Source: Nitrospirota bacterium (GTDB taxonomy: Bacteria > Nitrospirota > Nitrospiria > Nitrospirales > NS-4). From it: a stretch of 38,628 bases of DNA. Location: contig VBOG01000033.1 of assembly GCA_005877815.1 (NCBI GenBank), positions 1 through 38,628 on the forward strand. The letters run 5' to 3'. Shown in pieces: positions 1-8,113 of this stretch; the stretch's first letter is position 1, and every line of letters begins with the position of its first letter. Below the pieces are notes generated by a model, which did not search any database, had not been told where the DNA came from, and worked only from the letters and a program-made list of their open reading frames with translations. The position numbers and the translations under genes were made by a program.

Positions 1-207
1 GATATCGGCGCCCGCAATAAAGAAGCGGCCCGTCCCGGTCAGCACCACGGCCTTTGCGTCACTGTTTTCGGCCAGCGCGTCGAAGGCCGCGTCAAGTTCT
101 GCCAGCACGTCCGGCGTGAGTGCATTCACGGGCGGGTAGTTGAGCGTCAGCGTGGCGACTCCGTTCTCGACCGTGCATGCAAACAAGGTATGCGTGATCG
201 CTGTCAT
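1..207 (-). CDS. Enoyl-CoA hydratase/isomerase, N-terminal fragment (runs off window)
   Basis: The 69 visible codons begin MTAITHTLFACTVENG and include NYPPVNALT and the crotonase-type segment VVLTGTGRFFIAGADI, which ends exactly at the window edge. The GAD stretch belongs to the crotonase oxyanion-hole loop, so the protein should hydrate 2-enoyl-CoA or be a close relative. The ATG at 207 overlaps the stop of the upstream dehydrogenase gene in an ATGA arrangement, showing translational coupling in a fatty-acid or aromatic-acid degradation operon. The catalytic Glu region lies outside the window, so the exact reaction cannot be judged. Confidence 0.88.
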   Translation of the reverse strand, partial: MTAITHTLFACTVENGVATLTLNYPPVNALTPDVLAELDAAFDALAENSDAKAVVLTGTGRFFIAGADI

Positions 208-1448
208 GAGTGCCCTCCCGCCGCCTGGGCGGCCATCTCATAGCTAAAGAAGCCTCGCCCCGTATGTTTCCCCGTGAACCCGGCCGCGACCATGCGGCGC
301 AGTAATGGCGCAGGCCAGAATCTCGGACTCAACGTCTGTGAAAATTCCTCGAGCTCATGCAGGACGGCATCGACCCCGAGGCCATCGGCATAATGCAACG
401 GTCCTTCTTTCCCGGTCGGGAATCCTGTGCCCGCCACCATCGCAACATCGATGTCGCGGGCGGACGCGATGCCTTCTTGCAACGCCAGCGCCGCCTCATT
501 CACCATCGCGAGCAAAAGACGCGCGGGCTGCCATGGAGCGCTCACGGCGCCGGTTTCACGGCGAACCTTGTCACTCAGCGTCTGCAGCATGCCGGTCTCG
601 GGGCCGTCATATTCGTAGAACCCATGTCCGTTTTTGACCCCCAACCGTCCCGCCTTGACCAATTCCCCGAGCAGGGCGGCCGGCGCCATCCGGGGCCCAT
701 AGCTCTCATGAAGGATCCGCGCCACGTCATACGAGATGTCGAGGCCCACCGCATCGAGCAACGTGAACGGGCCGACCGGCATCCCGAAGGTCAGCATGTC
801 CTGCTCGATTTCTTTGCAGGTGGCGGCGCCCTCCTGCAGGCACAGAATGGCTTCATTCAGGTAGGCCATCAAAAGACGATTGACGAGGAACCCCGCGCAC
901 TCCTTCACGACGATCGGGAGTTTTCGGATGCTCTCCGCAAAACTCACCATGTCATCTGCCGTCTCGGCGTCAGTCGCGAGGCCGGGGACGATCTCGACCA
1001 ACGGCATGGCATATGCCGGGTTGAAGAAGTGAAGACCGATCACTTTCCCGGGCCGGTGTGTCGCGGATCCCATGGCAGAAATCGAAAGAGCCGAGGTATT
1101 GCTTGCGAAGATTGTTCCGGGCGGGCAGATGGCATCGAGCTCGCGGAATACGTGCTGCTTGAGCGCGAGGTTCTCCGAGACGGCCTCAATCACCAGGTCC
1201 ACGTCACGGAGCGCGCTGACGTCTCCTGAAGCCGTCACCAGCAGCATTTTCTCTCCCAGCTGATCCTGGGTCATTTTGCCGCGATCCACGCGGGCCTGGT
1301 AAATGCGACGCACGGTCTCGATGCCGCGCTGCGCGATCGCCTCGCTGACGTCGGCGATGACGACCGGTAAGCCGGCATAGGTGGCCACCTGGGCAATCTG
1401 CGCCCCCATGGCGCCTGCTCCGACAACTCCTACTTTGTAGACGTACAT
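204..1448 (-). CDS. 3-hydroxyacyl-CoA dehydrogenase (stand-alone, two C-terminal domains)
   Basis: A 414-residue protein that should oxidise L-3-hydroxyacyl-CoA to 3-ketoacyl-CoA with NAD+. The Rossmann motif GAGAMG is at residues 10-15. The family serine lies in SNTSALS (about 117), the catalytic His in GLHFFNP (H140) and the partner Glu at E152. Two copies of the C-terminal helical domain follow, each with an AGR/TGK-type G-GFY/GFF end (about 190-280 and 310-405), so it is longer than the usual 280-residue PaaH-type enzyme. The start lies 25 bp after the thiolase stop with a GAGAGG ribosome site. Its stop overlaps the hydratase start. It sits third in a four-gene operon. Confidence 0.93.
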   Translation of the reverse strand: MYVYKVGVVGAGAMGAQIAQVATYAGLPVVIADVSEAIAQRGIETVRRIYQARVDRGKMTQDQLGEKMLLVTASGDVSALRDVDLVIEAVSENLALKQHVFRELDAICPPGTIFASNTSALSISAMGSATHRPGKVIGLHFFNPAYAMPLVEIVPGLATDAETADDMVSFAESIRKLPIVVKECAGFLVNRLLMAYLNEAILCLQEGAATCKEIEQDMLTFGMPVGPFTLLDAVGLDISYDVARILHESYGPRMAPAALLGELVKAGRLGVKNGHGFYEYDGPETGMLQTLSDKVRRETGAVSAPWQPARLLLAMVNEAALALQEGIASARDIDVAMVAGTGFPTGKEGPLHYADGLGVDAVLHELEEFSQTLSPRFWPAPLLRRMVAAGFTGKHTGRGFFSYEMAAQAAGGHS

Positions 1449-1473
1449 GACAATCCTCTCGCAACGATGTGAC

Positions 1474-2664
1474 TTACATCCGTTCCAGAATCATCGCCGC
1501 CCCCTGTCCGCCCCCGACACACATTGTCACCGCCCCGAGCGTCACAGCGCGCCGCCGCATCTCATGCAGCAGCGTGAGCACCAATCGCGTGCCGGTCATG
1601 CCCACGGGATGGCCCAGGGCGATCGCGCCGCCATTTACGTTGACCCGCTCCCGATCGAGTGCCAATGCCCGCTCACACGCGAGATATTGCGCCGCAAATG
1701 CTTCGTTCAGCTCGATGACGTCGAGGTCGTTGAGTGTCAGCTTCGCCCGCTTCAACGCGAGCGGAAGGGCTTCCGCCGGGCCGATCCCCATACGCGTGGG
1801 CTCAACGCCGACGAAGGCATAGGTGCGGATGTGCCCCATGGGTGTCAGGCCCAGCTCGCGTGCCCGCTCCGCGGACATCACGAGGGCAGCCGCCGCAGCA
1901 TCGCTCAGGGGACAGCTGTTGCCGGCCGTCACGGTCCCGCCTTCCTTGAACAGAGCCGGGTAGAGCCCGAGTTGTTGTTCGGTGAGCGCGACGTTCGGGC
2001 ACTCATCCTGGGTCAACACCGTGGGCGCCACATTGCGGCCCGCCACCGATTTCGGAATGCTGAGCGGCATGGTCTCGTCCTTGAAGCGCCCCTCCCGGAG
2101 CGCGCGAAACGCCCGGCGGTGACTTTCGATCGCAAAGCGGTCCTGCTCTTCCCGGCCGATCTTGAATTCCTCGGCCAGGTTCTCGGCGGTGCGTCCCATC
2201 AACTGCCCGCAAAACGGGTCGGTCAGGCCTTCCCACAGGCTGTCGATGAATTCCGCGTGACGGAGCCGTTTCCCCCAGCGCATGTCCCGGGTGACGTACG
2301 GCGCCCGGCTCATGTTCTCGACGCCGCCGACGATCTGCACATCCGCATTCTCGCTTTGGATATTTTGAAAGGCGTTTACGAACGGTTGCATGCCCGATGA
2401 GCAATTCCGTTGCACCGAGTAGGCCGGCGTGCGGATCGGCAGGCCCGCCATGAGCGAAATGACGCGCGCGACATTGGCGGTATCCATGAATTGGCCCACG
2501 CAGCCCATGACGACTTCTTCGATGAGCGCGGGATCGACGCCCGTTCTCGTCATCACTTCCCGCACGACGAGCTCCCCTAGCTTCTGGACCGGGATATCCT
2601 TCAGAGCCCCGCCGAAGTTTCCGATCGGCGTACGCACGCCTGCGACGATCACCACATCTTTCAT
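1474..2664 (-). CDS. Acetyl-CoA acetyltransferase / 3-ketoacyl-CoA thiolase
   Basis: A 396-residue thiolase of normal length. All family landmarks are visible: nucleophilic Cys88 in QRNCSSGMQ, the NEAFAAQ motif near 320, His352 in ALGHPVG and Cys382 in CVGGGQG. It should catalyse thiolytic cleavage of 3-ketoacyl-CoA, or the reverse condensation. The start ATG overlaps the acyl-CoA ligase stop (ATGA), and the dehydrogenase gene follows after 25 bp. Sequence alone does not separate a degradative thiolase from an acetoacetyl-CoA-forming one; the adjoining ligase, dehydrogenase and hydratase favour beta-oxidation. Confidence 0.94.
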   Translation of the reverse strand: MKDVVIVAGVRTPIGNFGGALKDIPVQKLGELVVREVMTRTGVDPALIEEVVMGCVGQFMDTANVARVISLMAGLPIRTPAYSVQRNCSSGMQPFVNAFQNIQSENADVQIVGGVENMSRAPYVTRDMRWGKRLRHAEFIDSLWEGLTDPFCGQLMGRTAENLAEEFKIGREEQDRFAIESHRRAFRALREGRFKDETMPLSIPKSVAGRNVAPTVLTQDECPNVALTEQQLGLYPALFKEGGTVTAGNSCPLSDAAAAALVMSAERARELGLTPMGHIRTYAFVGVEPTRMGIGPAEALPLALKRAKLTLNDLDVIELNEAFAAQYLACERALALDRERVNVNGGAIALGHPVGMTGTRLVLTLLHEMRRRAVTLGAVTMCVGGGQGAAMILERM

Positions 2665-4391
2665 GAGGCATCTCCAACGGCCACTCGTGGGCCTGGTCTG
2701 GTGGATGGTGTAGGGACGCTCACGTCCGCCTCTTCATTTTGCAGAGCGCGGCGTAAGACTTTACCGACTAATGTGCGGGGCAGCTCCTGTCGGAAGGCGA
2801 TGCTCGCGGGCACCTTGAAGGCGGCCAGCGAATGCCGGCAATGCATGATCAATTCAGACTCGGCAATCACGTGCCCGTCGTGCACCACGACGTACGCCTT
2901 GACCGCCTCGCCGAGGTGGCGATCGGGAGTCCCGGCGACGACCACATCTTTCACCGCGGGATGTCGGAATAAGACCTCCTCCACTTCGCGTGGATAGACG
3001 CTTTCCCCGCGGGTCTTGATCATGTCCTTCTTGCGATCCATCAGAAAAAAGTATCCGGAGGGGTCCTGCCGGACGATGTCGCCGGTATGGAGCCAGCCGT
3101 TTCGGAGGACGGCACGGGTTTCCAGTTCGTTGTTCCAGTAGCCCCGCATGATCTGGGGTCCTCGAACCGTCAATTCGCCCGCTTCACCGATCGGCAGCTC
3201 GCGCTCGCCGGTTTCAAGGTCCACGATGCGCGTCTCAGTGTCCGGGAACGGCACGCCGATAGAGTTGGCCGGGCGATTGCCATAGACGGGATTGCAGTGG
3301 GTGACCGGACCGGCTTCGGTGAGCCCATAGCCTTCGGAGATCTTCACATCTGTCAGCCGTTCGAAGCGGTCTTGCACCTCGGCATGCAAGGGGCTGGCGC
3401 CGCTGAGACAGACGCGCAGCGAGCGCAAGTCATATCCATCGACGTGGGAAAATTCGGTGATCTTCATGAACATCATCGGGATGGCTGAAAAGATCGTGAC
3501 CCGATGGGCCTGGATTGCGTGCAGCACCTCCGTCACTTGAAAGCGCGGGAGCAGGACCAAGGCGGATCCCGTCATCATGGCCAAGTGCTGACAGGTGCTC
3601 AGACCATACACATGAAAAAATGGGATGACCCCCAGGAAGACTTCCCGGCCCTCCTGGAAATCAGGGACCCAGGCTCGGCACTGCATCGCATTGGCGATCA
3701 CGTTGCGATGGGTCAACATGACGCCTTTTGGTGTTCCCGTCGTGCCGCCGGTGTACTGCAGCAGCGCGAGATCATCAGGGGAAGGAGCGGGCAGAGGGTC
3801 AGATAGACCGACGGTCTCCGGAATGACCTTTAACGCGTCTCGAAAATCATAAAGCGATGGCGCCTTCTTGAGACAAATCCATCGCCCGCTGAGCCTCGCC
3901 TTGATGGGGTAGAGCAATCGCCGAACGGGCGGAAGAAAATCCCGGATGCTGGTGAAGATGACCCGTCGCAACGACGTGCGTGCTTGGATGGATTGAATAC
4001 GGGGATAGAATAGATCCAGCGCGAGGATCGTATCGGCGCCCGAGTCGCGAAGCTGCGTCTCCAATTCTCGTTCAAGGTACAGCGGGTTGGTCTGAACGAC
4101 CGTGGCTCCCATCCTCAAGGCCGCGTAATACCCGATGATGGCCTGCGGGACATTGGGCAACATGATAGCGACGCGGTCGCCTGGCCGGACGCCGATTTTG
4201 TAGAAGAAGCGCGCGACGCGGCTGACTAAATCGTTGAGCTCGGAGTAAGTGATGTGTGTCCCGTAAAACAGAAGGGCTGTTGAATCAGGGAATCGGGTGG
4301 CAGAACCCTGCAGCAAGTCGGGCAGTGTACATGCGGGGTATCCACACGTAGGTTGAACACCTTGGTTATAGTGCCGGAGCCAGGGATGCAT
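2661..4391 (-). CDS. Long-chain fatty acid--CoA ligase (AMP-forming)
   Basis: A 576-residue ANL-superfamily enzyme that activates a fatty acid to acyl-AMP and then to acyl-CoA. Visible motifs are the phosphate-binding YTGGTTGTPKG (213-223), GYGLTEAGP (around 355), the adenylation-end segment GWLHTGDIV and the hinge/A10 region with LMDRKKDMIKTRGESVYP. The N-terminus MHPWLRHYNQGVQ resembles the W-x-Y-GV start of FadD-type ligases, supporting this ATG even though no strong Shine-Dalgarno precedes it. It is the first gene of the operon, with thiolase following in a 4-bp overlap. No acyl-CoA dehydrogenase is in view. Substrate chain length is inferred only from the FadD-like N-terminus. Confidence 0.93.
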   Translation of the reverse strand: MHPWLRHYNQGVQPTCGYPACTLPDLLQGSATRFPDSTALLFYGTHITYSELNDLVSRVARFFYKIGVRPGDRVAIMLPNVPQAIIGYYAALRMGATVVQTNPLYLERELETQLRDSGADTILALDLFYPRIQSIQARTSLRRVIFTSIRDFLPPVRRLLYPIKARLSGRWICLKKAPSLYDFRDALKVIPETVGLSDPLPAPSPDDLALLQYTGGTTGTPKGVMLTHRNVIANAMQCRAWVPDFQEGREVFLGVIPFFHVYGLSTCQHLAMMTGSALVLLPRFQVTEVLHAIQAHRVTIFSAIPMMFMKITEFSHVDGYDLRSLRVCLSGASPLHAEVQDRFERLTDVKISEGYGLTEAGPVTHCNPVYGNRPANSIGVPFPDTETRIVDLETGERELPIGEAGELTVRGPQIMRGYWNNELETRAVLRNGWLHTGDIVRQDPSGYFFLMDRKKDMIKTRGESVYPREVEEVLFRHPAVKDVVVAGTPDRHLGEAVKAYVVVHDGHVIAESELIMHCRHSLAAFKVPASIAFRQELPRTLVGKVLRRALQNEEADVSVPTPSTRPGPRVAVGDAS

Positions 4392-4915
4392 ATGGGTCTC
4401 GCATAACTAGATCGTAACAACGATCAAATGCTTAAGAAATACATCGATAGGGTTACCTAGATATGGAAGATCCAAAAGGAATGGCTAGTAATAATTAATT
4501 GAAGCCGAGCCGAGGACGGCGTCTTCCAATCGCCACATCGCAGCGGGATCTTTACGGCGCGTCGCAGGGAGTCGGAGATGTCTATACAGGGGATAGTTGT
4601 CGGGGTAGCCCCAGGATGGTCCTCTAATGCGACTCTTAATCAGCGGGCCAGAGATTCGATCCATACACGGAGCACAAAAACACATTCAAAGCATTATGTT
4701 GTAGGCACATCAAGTCTTGACCTAAAGTACAGTTCTAACCTAGGGAATACTGCAAAGAGGCTCGCTCCTCCAGGTCGTGGTGCCGGTATGCAGTCTGGCC
4801 GACGGTGGAAAGAGGGTGCAGCGGATCCTGCAACAGCTCTCCAACAGGTCTATTTCATGACGGACAGGCCGGCATCCTGATCGTCTGACTCTCGTCGCGC
4901 TCATTTTTTCTCGAG
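4392..4915. other. Intergenic stretch without a convincing gene
   Basis: About 520 bp, noticeably richer in A+T at its left end, between the start of the acyl-CoA ligase gene and the end of the ZIP transporter gene. The longest open frames here (about 66 and 100 codons) match nothing I recognise, have no ribosome site and contain unusual codons. It should contain the promoter of the beta-oxidation operon near 4400-4480. A TTGACC-type box at about 4717 starts a degenerate half-dyad, but no gene follows on that strand. Confidence 0.5.
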
Positions 4916-5719
4916 TCAGATCTCCATGCCAATAAAACGGGCGAGAACAGCGCCTGTGGCATACATGAGACTGATGCCGAGACCCGCCCCAATGGCAGCT
5001 TGCATCAGCCGTCCCTTATAACTGCATGTGATAAGCGAAATGATCACGTACAGAAGGGAACCGGCCGCCAGCGTGTAGCAGCCGAGCGAGAGATACGGCG
5101 TCAAAGCATGCGCGCTGATGATTGTGCCGAGGACGGTCGGTCCACCAGCCAGCAGTCCAAGCGCGGCGAAGTTTTTAGCATCCACGTGCGTGCGACTGGC
5201 GGGGCCTGAAATCGCAAACCCTTCGGTTCCGTTATGCAGAGCGAAGCCGAGAACAAGCAACTGCGTCAGGGCCAAGTGGCCCTGGGCATAGCTTGTGCCG
5301 ACAGCCAGGCCTTCGCCCAAATTGTGAAACCCCATCCCCAACGCGATCGTGTAGGGGAGGAGACTTGCGGGCGATGCGTGCTTTCTTTTTCCCTGCCAGT
5401 ATTTGTCGACGAGAAACAACCCGAAAAAACTGAGCAAAAAACTTCCCGTGAAGACAACCCACGATAGCATATCCGGTGAATTGACCAATTCAAGAGATTC
5501 ATCCATGAGATCGAAGAACAGGTAGAGAAGGATCCCGGTTGAAACGCCGATCAGTTGCCACGCCCACCGTCCTTCCTTAAAAAGAATGAGGGCCGCGGCG
5601 AGACCAAGATAGACTGGCAACACGCCCACGACGCTTCCTAATCCGATCAACTGCAGAAGAGTCGGATGATCTTGCACGAGAGTTGTACTCACAATACAGA
5701 TTATGAATACCATTATCAT
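4916..5719 (-). CDS. ZIP-family divalent metal transporter
   Basis: A polytopic inner-membrane protein of about 240-267 residues. Two metal-site motifs of the ZIP family are present in consecutive membrane helices, HNLGEGLAVG and HNGTEGFAIS, each giving His, Asn and Glu ligands. It probably imports Zn, Fe or Mn. The first ATG (5719) lies inside a Fur-type operator and upstream of the likely transcription start, so translation may really begin at an in-frame GTG further in: 5692, 5677 or 5629. The last has an AGGAA site 5 nt upstream and directly precedes the first membrane helix. No partner gene is adjacent; Ku follows on the same strand upstream. Confidence 0.85.
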   Translation of the reverse strand: MIMVFIICIVSTTLVQDHPTLLQLIGLGSVVGVLPVYLGLAAALILFKEGRWAWQLIGVSTGILLYLFFDLMDESLELVNSPDMLSWVVFTGSFLLSFFGLFLVDKYWQGKRKHASPASLLPYTIALGMGFHNLGEGLAVGTSYAQGHLALTQLLVLGFALHNGTEGFAISGPASRTHVDAKNFAALGLLAGGPTVLGTIISAHALTPYLSLGCYTLAAGSLLYVIISLITCSYKGRLMQAAIGAGLGISLMYATGAVLARFIGMEI

Positions 5720-5732
5720 TATTTGGTGTCAA
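5704..5732 (-). promoter_or_regulatory. Promoter with overlapping Fur-family operator upstream of the ZIP gene
   Basis: On the minus strand TTGACA (5732-5727) and TATTCA (5709-5704) are separated by exactly 17 bp. The spacer and -10 contain TGATAATGGTATTCA (5718-5704), which matches the Fur 7-1-7 consensus TGATAATnATTATCA at 11 of 14 defined positions. Fur, Zur and Mur share similar boxes, so which metal regulator binds cannot be told. Position over the -10 implies repression. Confidence 0.62.
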
Positions 5733-5805
5733 GCCCGCACTCTCTGAGGTGAGAATCGCTAACTCTGCCAGTGCGGTTGTTAGATGTTAATCTTATGGAA
5801 AGGTT

Positions 5806-6648
5806 TTAGCCAGCCTTGCGCATTCTTGGTGACTCTTTTCGACCGACTTTTGCAGGCCGTTTTTCTTTTTCCGCTTTGCCGCTTCGGGCCAGGCTTTGCT
5901 TCAGGGCGTCCATCAAGTCGAGCACTCCGCCGGTGTCCGCGGCCTTGGGCGGTGCGACCACTTCATGGCCCTCCGCCTTCGTTTGAATGAGCGCCAGCAC
6001 TTTTTCGCGATACGTGTCGTGGTACTTCTCAGGTTCCCATGTCTTATGGAAGAGACTGTCCACTAATTGGTCCGCAAGTTTGAGTTCTCCCTCGCGGAGC
6101 GGAATCTTCGGCACGTCAATGTCCGCAAGGTTTTTCACTTCATCCGCGTAGTAGAGAACATCCAGCACCAAGTGTTGGTCATCGCCCGGCCGTACCAGAA
6201 CGAGATTCTCCTTGCCTCGCATCACGAACTTTGCAATCGCACCACAGTTCCGCTGCCGCATGGTTTCCACCAGCAGCCGATAGGGTTTGTCGCCGCCCTT
6301 ATCCGGGCCGAGATAGTAGGTTTTCTCGAAATACACGGGATCAATCACGTCCAGAGGGACAAATTCATGAATTTCAACGTTGCGATTTGCCGTCTCTTCG
6401 AGCGCTTCCAATTCCTCGTCCCTGATTTCGACATAGTGGCCGTTGCTCACCTCATATCCCTTGATGATCTCATCGCGGGAGACCTCTTTCTCCTCAGCTT
6501 GGCAGTACAGATGTTGTTTGATGCGGCTGCCATCTTTTTGATGGAGCATATGGAAGGAAACCGATTTGGAGCTCGCTGCCGAATAGAGCTTGACGGGGAT
6601 CGTCACCAGGCCGAATGACAGAGAGACTGACTGTAAGGCGCGTGGCAT
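5806..6648 (-). CDS. ku: Bacterial Ku protein (non-homologous end joining)
   Basis: A 280-residue Ku homodimer subunit, the DNA-end-binding component of bacterial NHEJ. The N-terminal beta-barrel signature SVSLSFGLVTIPVKLYSA is at residues 7-24, followed by the core with EFVPLDVIDPVYFEKTYYLGPDKGG and the YRLLVETM/VLVRPG region. The C-terminal tail after about 255 is strongly basic (KEKRPAKVGRK), as in Ku proteins that slide onto or thread DNA. An AGGAGGA site lies 6 nt before the ATG. Bacterial Ku normally works with LigD, but no ligase is in the window. The flanking genes (ZIP transporter, small membrane protein) suggest no functional coupling. Confidence 0.95.
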   Translation of the reverse strand: MPRALQSVSLSFGLVTIPVKLYSAASSKSVSFHMLHQKDGSRIKQHLYCQAEEKEVSRDEIIKGYEVSNGHYVEIRDEELEALEETANRNVEIHEFVPLDVIDPVYFEKTYYLGPDKGGDKPYRLLVETMRQRNCGAIAKFVMRGKENLVLVRPGDDQHLVLDVLYYADEVKNLADIDVPKIPLREGELKLADQLVDSLFHKTWEPEKYHDTYREKVLALIQTKAEGHEVVAPPKAADTGGVLDLMDALKQSLARSGKAEKEKRPAKVGRKESPRMRKAG

Positions 6649-6753
6649 AATCTGTCCTCCTGTAAGGACAGCCTAACAAGCTACGCCGACCCGCCCTATG
6701 CTACGGAAGAGGAGGAGGAGACCGTAATCGGGCTTAGGCCCGGGTACCCTGAA

Positions 6754-6936
6754 CTAATCCATTGGCCGGAAAAAGGAATCGTACACGCCCCAAAGGATGA
6801 TGAACCCGATCAGGGCAAACCAGACATATGCCGTGGCTTCATAGCCTCCACCGGCTGGCTTCTCTTCGGCGAGAGCGAGGGTCGCAGTGCCGAAATAAAT
6901 GAAGAGGGACTCGAACGCGGTGAGCATCCTTTTCAT
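6754..6936 (-). CDS. Small exported/membrane protein, 60 aa
   Basis: MKRMLTAFESLFIYFG with an N-terminal hydrophobic segment ending ATLALAEE (signal-peptide-like), a short Gly-rich linker, then one C-terminal membrane helix (about residues 36-52) and the tail DSFFRPMD. The ATG at 6936 is chosen over 6948 because GGAGG sits 6-7 nt upstream of it and overlaps the earlier one. It lies about 105 bp upstream of ku on the same strand; a short hairpin (6729-6742) separates them. The function is unknown. Confidence 0.7.
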   Translation of the reverse strand: MKRMLTAFESLFIYFGTATLALAEEKPAGGGYEATAYVWFALIGFIILWGVYDSFFRPMD

Positions 6937-7131
6937 GGCGGCCTCCATTCAGGAATAGGTCTATGACTCCAATATGCTGGGCCTTTTTGGGAGGGAAATG
7001 CAAGTCTTCTGACTCGCCGACCCTTTCTCATCCGAATCGAACTGTTGACGACCGGATGGCTGCGGCATAGAGTGGCGGAGTTGCCGCCTTCGCCTTTCGT
7101 GGGCTGGCCGCAGCCTGAGGGAGGCCTCACC

Positions 7132-7653
7132 ATGACGGCGACAATTCTCACATCCGCGTTCGTCTCATTGATCGTGGCGGTTCTGATCACCGGCCGGTTC
7201 ACCGGCGGCCCGGGCATCTTCACGAGGAGAGGTGATGGTCTTACGACCGAGCGGCTGGTCCTGGCGGGGGCGGATGGGCGTCCCTGCGCGAAGTTGCACC
7301 TGCTTGATGGCTCACCTTCATTGGCGCTGCTGGACAAGAGCGGCGTCGAGCGAATCCGCCTCGGCATTGCGGAAGGACAACCGGCATTGAGCCTGGCTGA
7401 CGAGCAGGGGCGCGTGCTGACGTCTCTCGCGCTGACGCGCTTCGGTCCGGACCTGGCGCTGTACGACACCGAAGGACAGGCCAAAGCGCGGCTGTTTAAT
7501 TACGGCGATGAGGACAAGAACATTTCACAGTTCGTGTTGTACCGGGACAACCAGAAGGCGGGAGCCATTCTCGGCGCATCCGGTCCCCTGCCGTTTCTCA
7601 TCATTTATGGAGAAGACGGCAATCCGCTTTTCTCCACCCCGCTCAACCAGTAA
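7132..7653 (+). CDS. Membrane-anchored beta-repeat protein, unknown function
   Basis: A 173-residue protein. The N-terminal hydrophobic helix (SAFVSLIVAVLITGRF, about 7-22) acts as an anchor or uncleaved signal. The rest is a run of about 19-residue units of the type L-x-D-x-x-G-x-x-R-x-x-L (LVLAGADGRPCAKLHLLDG, LALLDKSGVERIRLGI, LSLADEQGRVLTSLAL, LALYDTEGQAKARLF), typical of stacked beta-hairpin or solenoid folds. The start is set by GGGAGG 7 nt upstream of 7132, rejecting an ATG-less upstream extension. It is convergent with the PEP-CTERM-tailed gene, 14 bp apart. I do not recognise a characterised relative; a scaffold or surface role is only a guess. Confidence 0.78.
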   Translation: MTATILTSAFVSLIVAVLITGRFTGGPGIFTRRGDGLTTERLVLAGADGRPCAKLHLLDGSPSLALLDKSGVERIRLGIAEGQPALSLADEQGRVLTSLALTRFGPDLALYDTEGQAKARLFNYGDEDKNISQFVLYRDNQKAGAILGASGPLPFLIIYGEDGNPLFSTPLNQ

Positions 7654-7667
7654 GGAGGATGAGCGGG

Positions 7668-7913
7668 CTATGAGTTTCTACGACGAGAGCGGAGGTAGAC
7701 GCCTCGGCCGACCAGAAACGCAGCACCGGCCATCATGAGACTCAAGGTGCTCGGTTCGGGAACGGGCGTGAGCGTCTGAAACGCATCACCGATCGTCAAC
7801 TCATCGTGGTGAGGAATGGCCAAGGGGCCGGCGTTCGGCGTCGCAGGTTTATCTTCACGGCACGCGCTCACGAAGAGAAGCATCGCCGCCAATAGAATTT
7901 TGATTCCAAGCAT
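7668..7913 (-). CDS. 81-aa protein with lipobox and PEP-CTERM-type tail
   Basis: The N-terminus MLGIKILLAAMLLFVSAC is a lipoprotein signal with lipobox VSAC (C18). A short polar segment of about 30 residues follows. The C-terminus has VPEPSTLSLMMAGAAFLVG followed by RGVYLRSRRR, which is the PEP motif, hydrophobic helix and Arg cluster of PEP-CTERM exosortase substrates. Family knowledge says exosortase/EpsH cleaves near the PEP motif of exported matrix proteins. Carrying both signals in 81 residues is odd. Start RBS is a purine-rich AGGAGG about 6 nt upstream. No exosortase gene is in the window. Confidence 0.8.
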   Translation of the reverse strand: MLGIKILLAAMLLFVSACREDKPATPNAGPLAIPHHDELTIGDAFQTLTPVPEPSTLSLMMAGAAFLVGRGVYLRSRRRNS

Positions 7914-8113
7914 ATCTCGCCTCCTGATGTGAGACGGATGATGCGTGAATGCTCGCCTCCAATAAATTATCCATTAGGTCTATTCCTTGAGTAAGAAGTA
8001 GGCCCCCAGCCCTGCCACACTTCTCCTGGGACGCCTTCCTCCTCTTCAGTATAGTGTTTTAATCTAATCCTTCTCCGCATACTGTCGACAGGGCTCGAGA
8101 GAGGAGGATCATA

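Noticed and set aside
357-1229. Long plus-strand frame opposite the 3-hydroxyacyl-CoA dehydrogenase gene
   Set aside because: A 290-codon frame produced by high GC on the antisense of a clear enzyme gene; no motif and no ribosome site. The same holds for long frames opposite the di-haem oxidoreductase (28196-29338) and AlkP genes.
4485-4685. 66-codon frame on the minus strand
   Set aside because: Many Arg, Pro and Cys without pattern, no ribosome site and no family resemblance; likely a chance frame.
4715-4750. Possible MerR-family operator/promoter (TTGACCTAAAGT...)
   Set aside because: The left half resembles MerR/CueR-type dyads, but the right half does not mirror it and no gene follows on that strand.
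6729-6742. CGGGC-TTAG-GCCCG hairpin as a terminator upstream of ku
   Set aside because: Only 5 bp of stem and no T-run on the relevant strand; too weak to call.
7670-7738. 22-codon ORF with a good ribosome site overlapping the PEP-CTERM gene end
   Set aside because: AAGGAGGAT precedes an ATG, but the frame is antisense to the tail of the PEP-CTERM gene and ends after 22 codons with no recognisable content.
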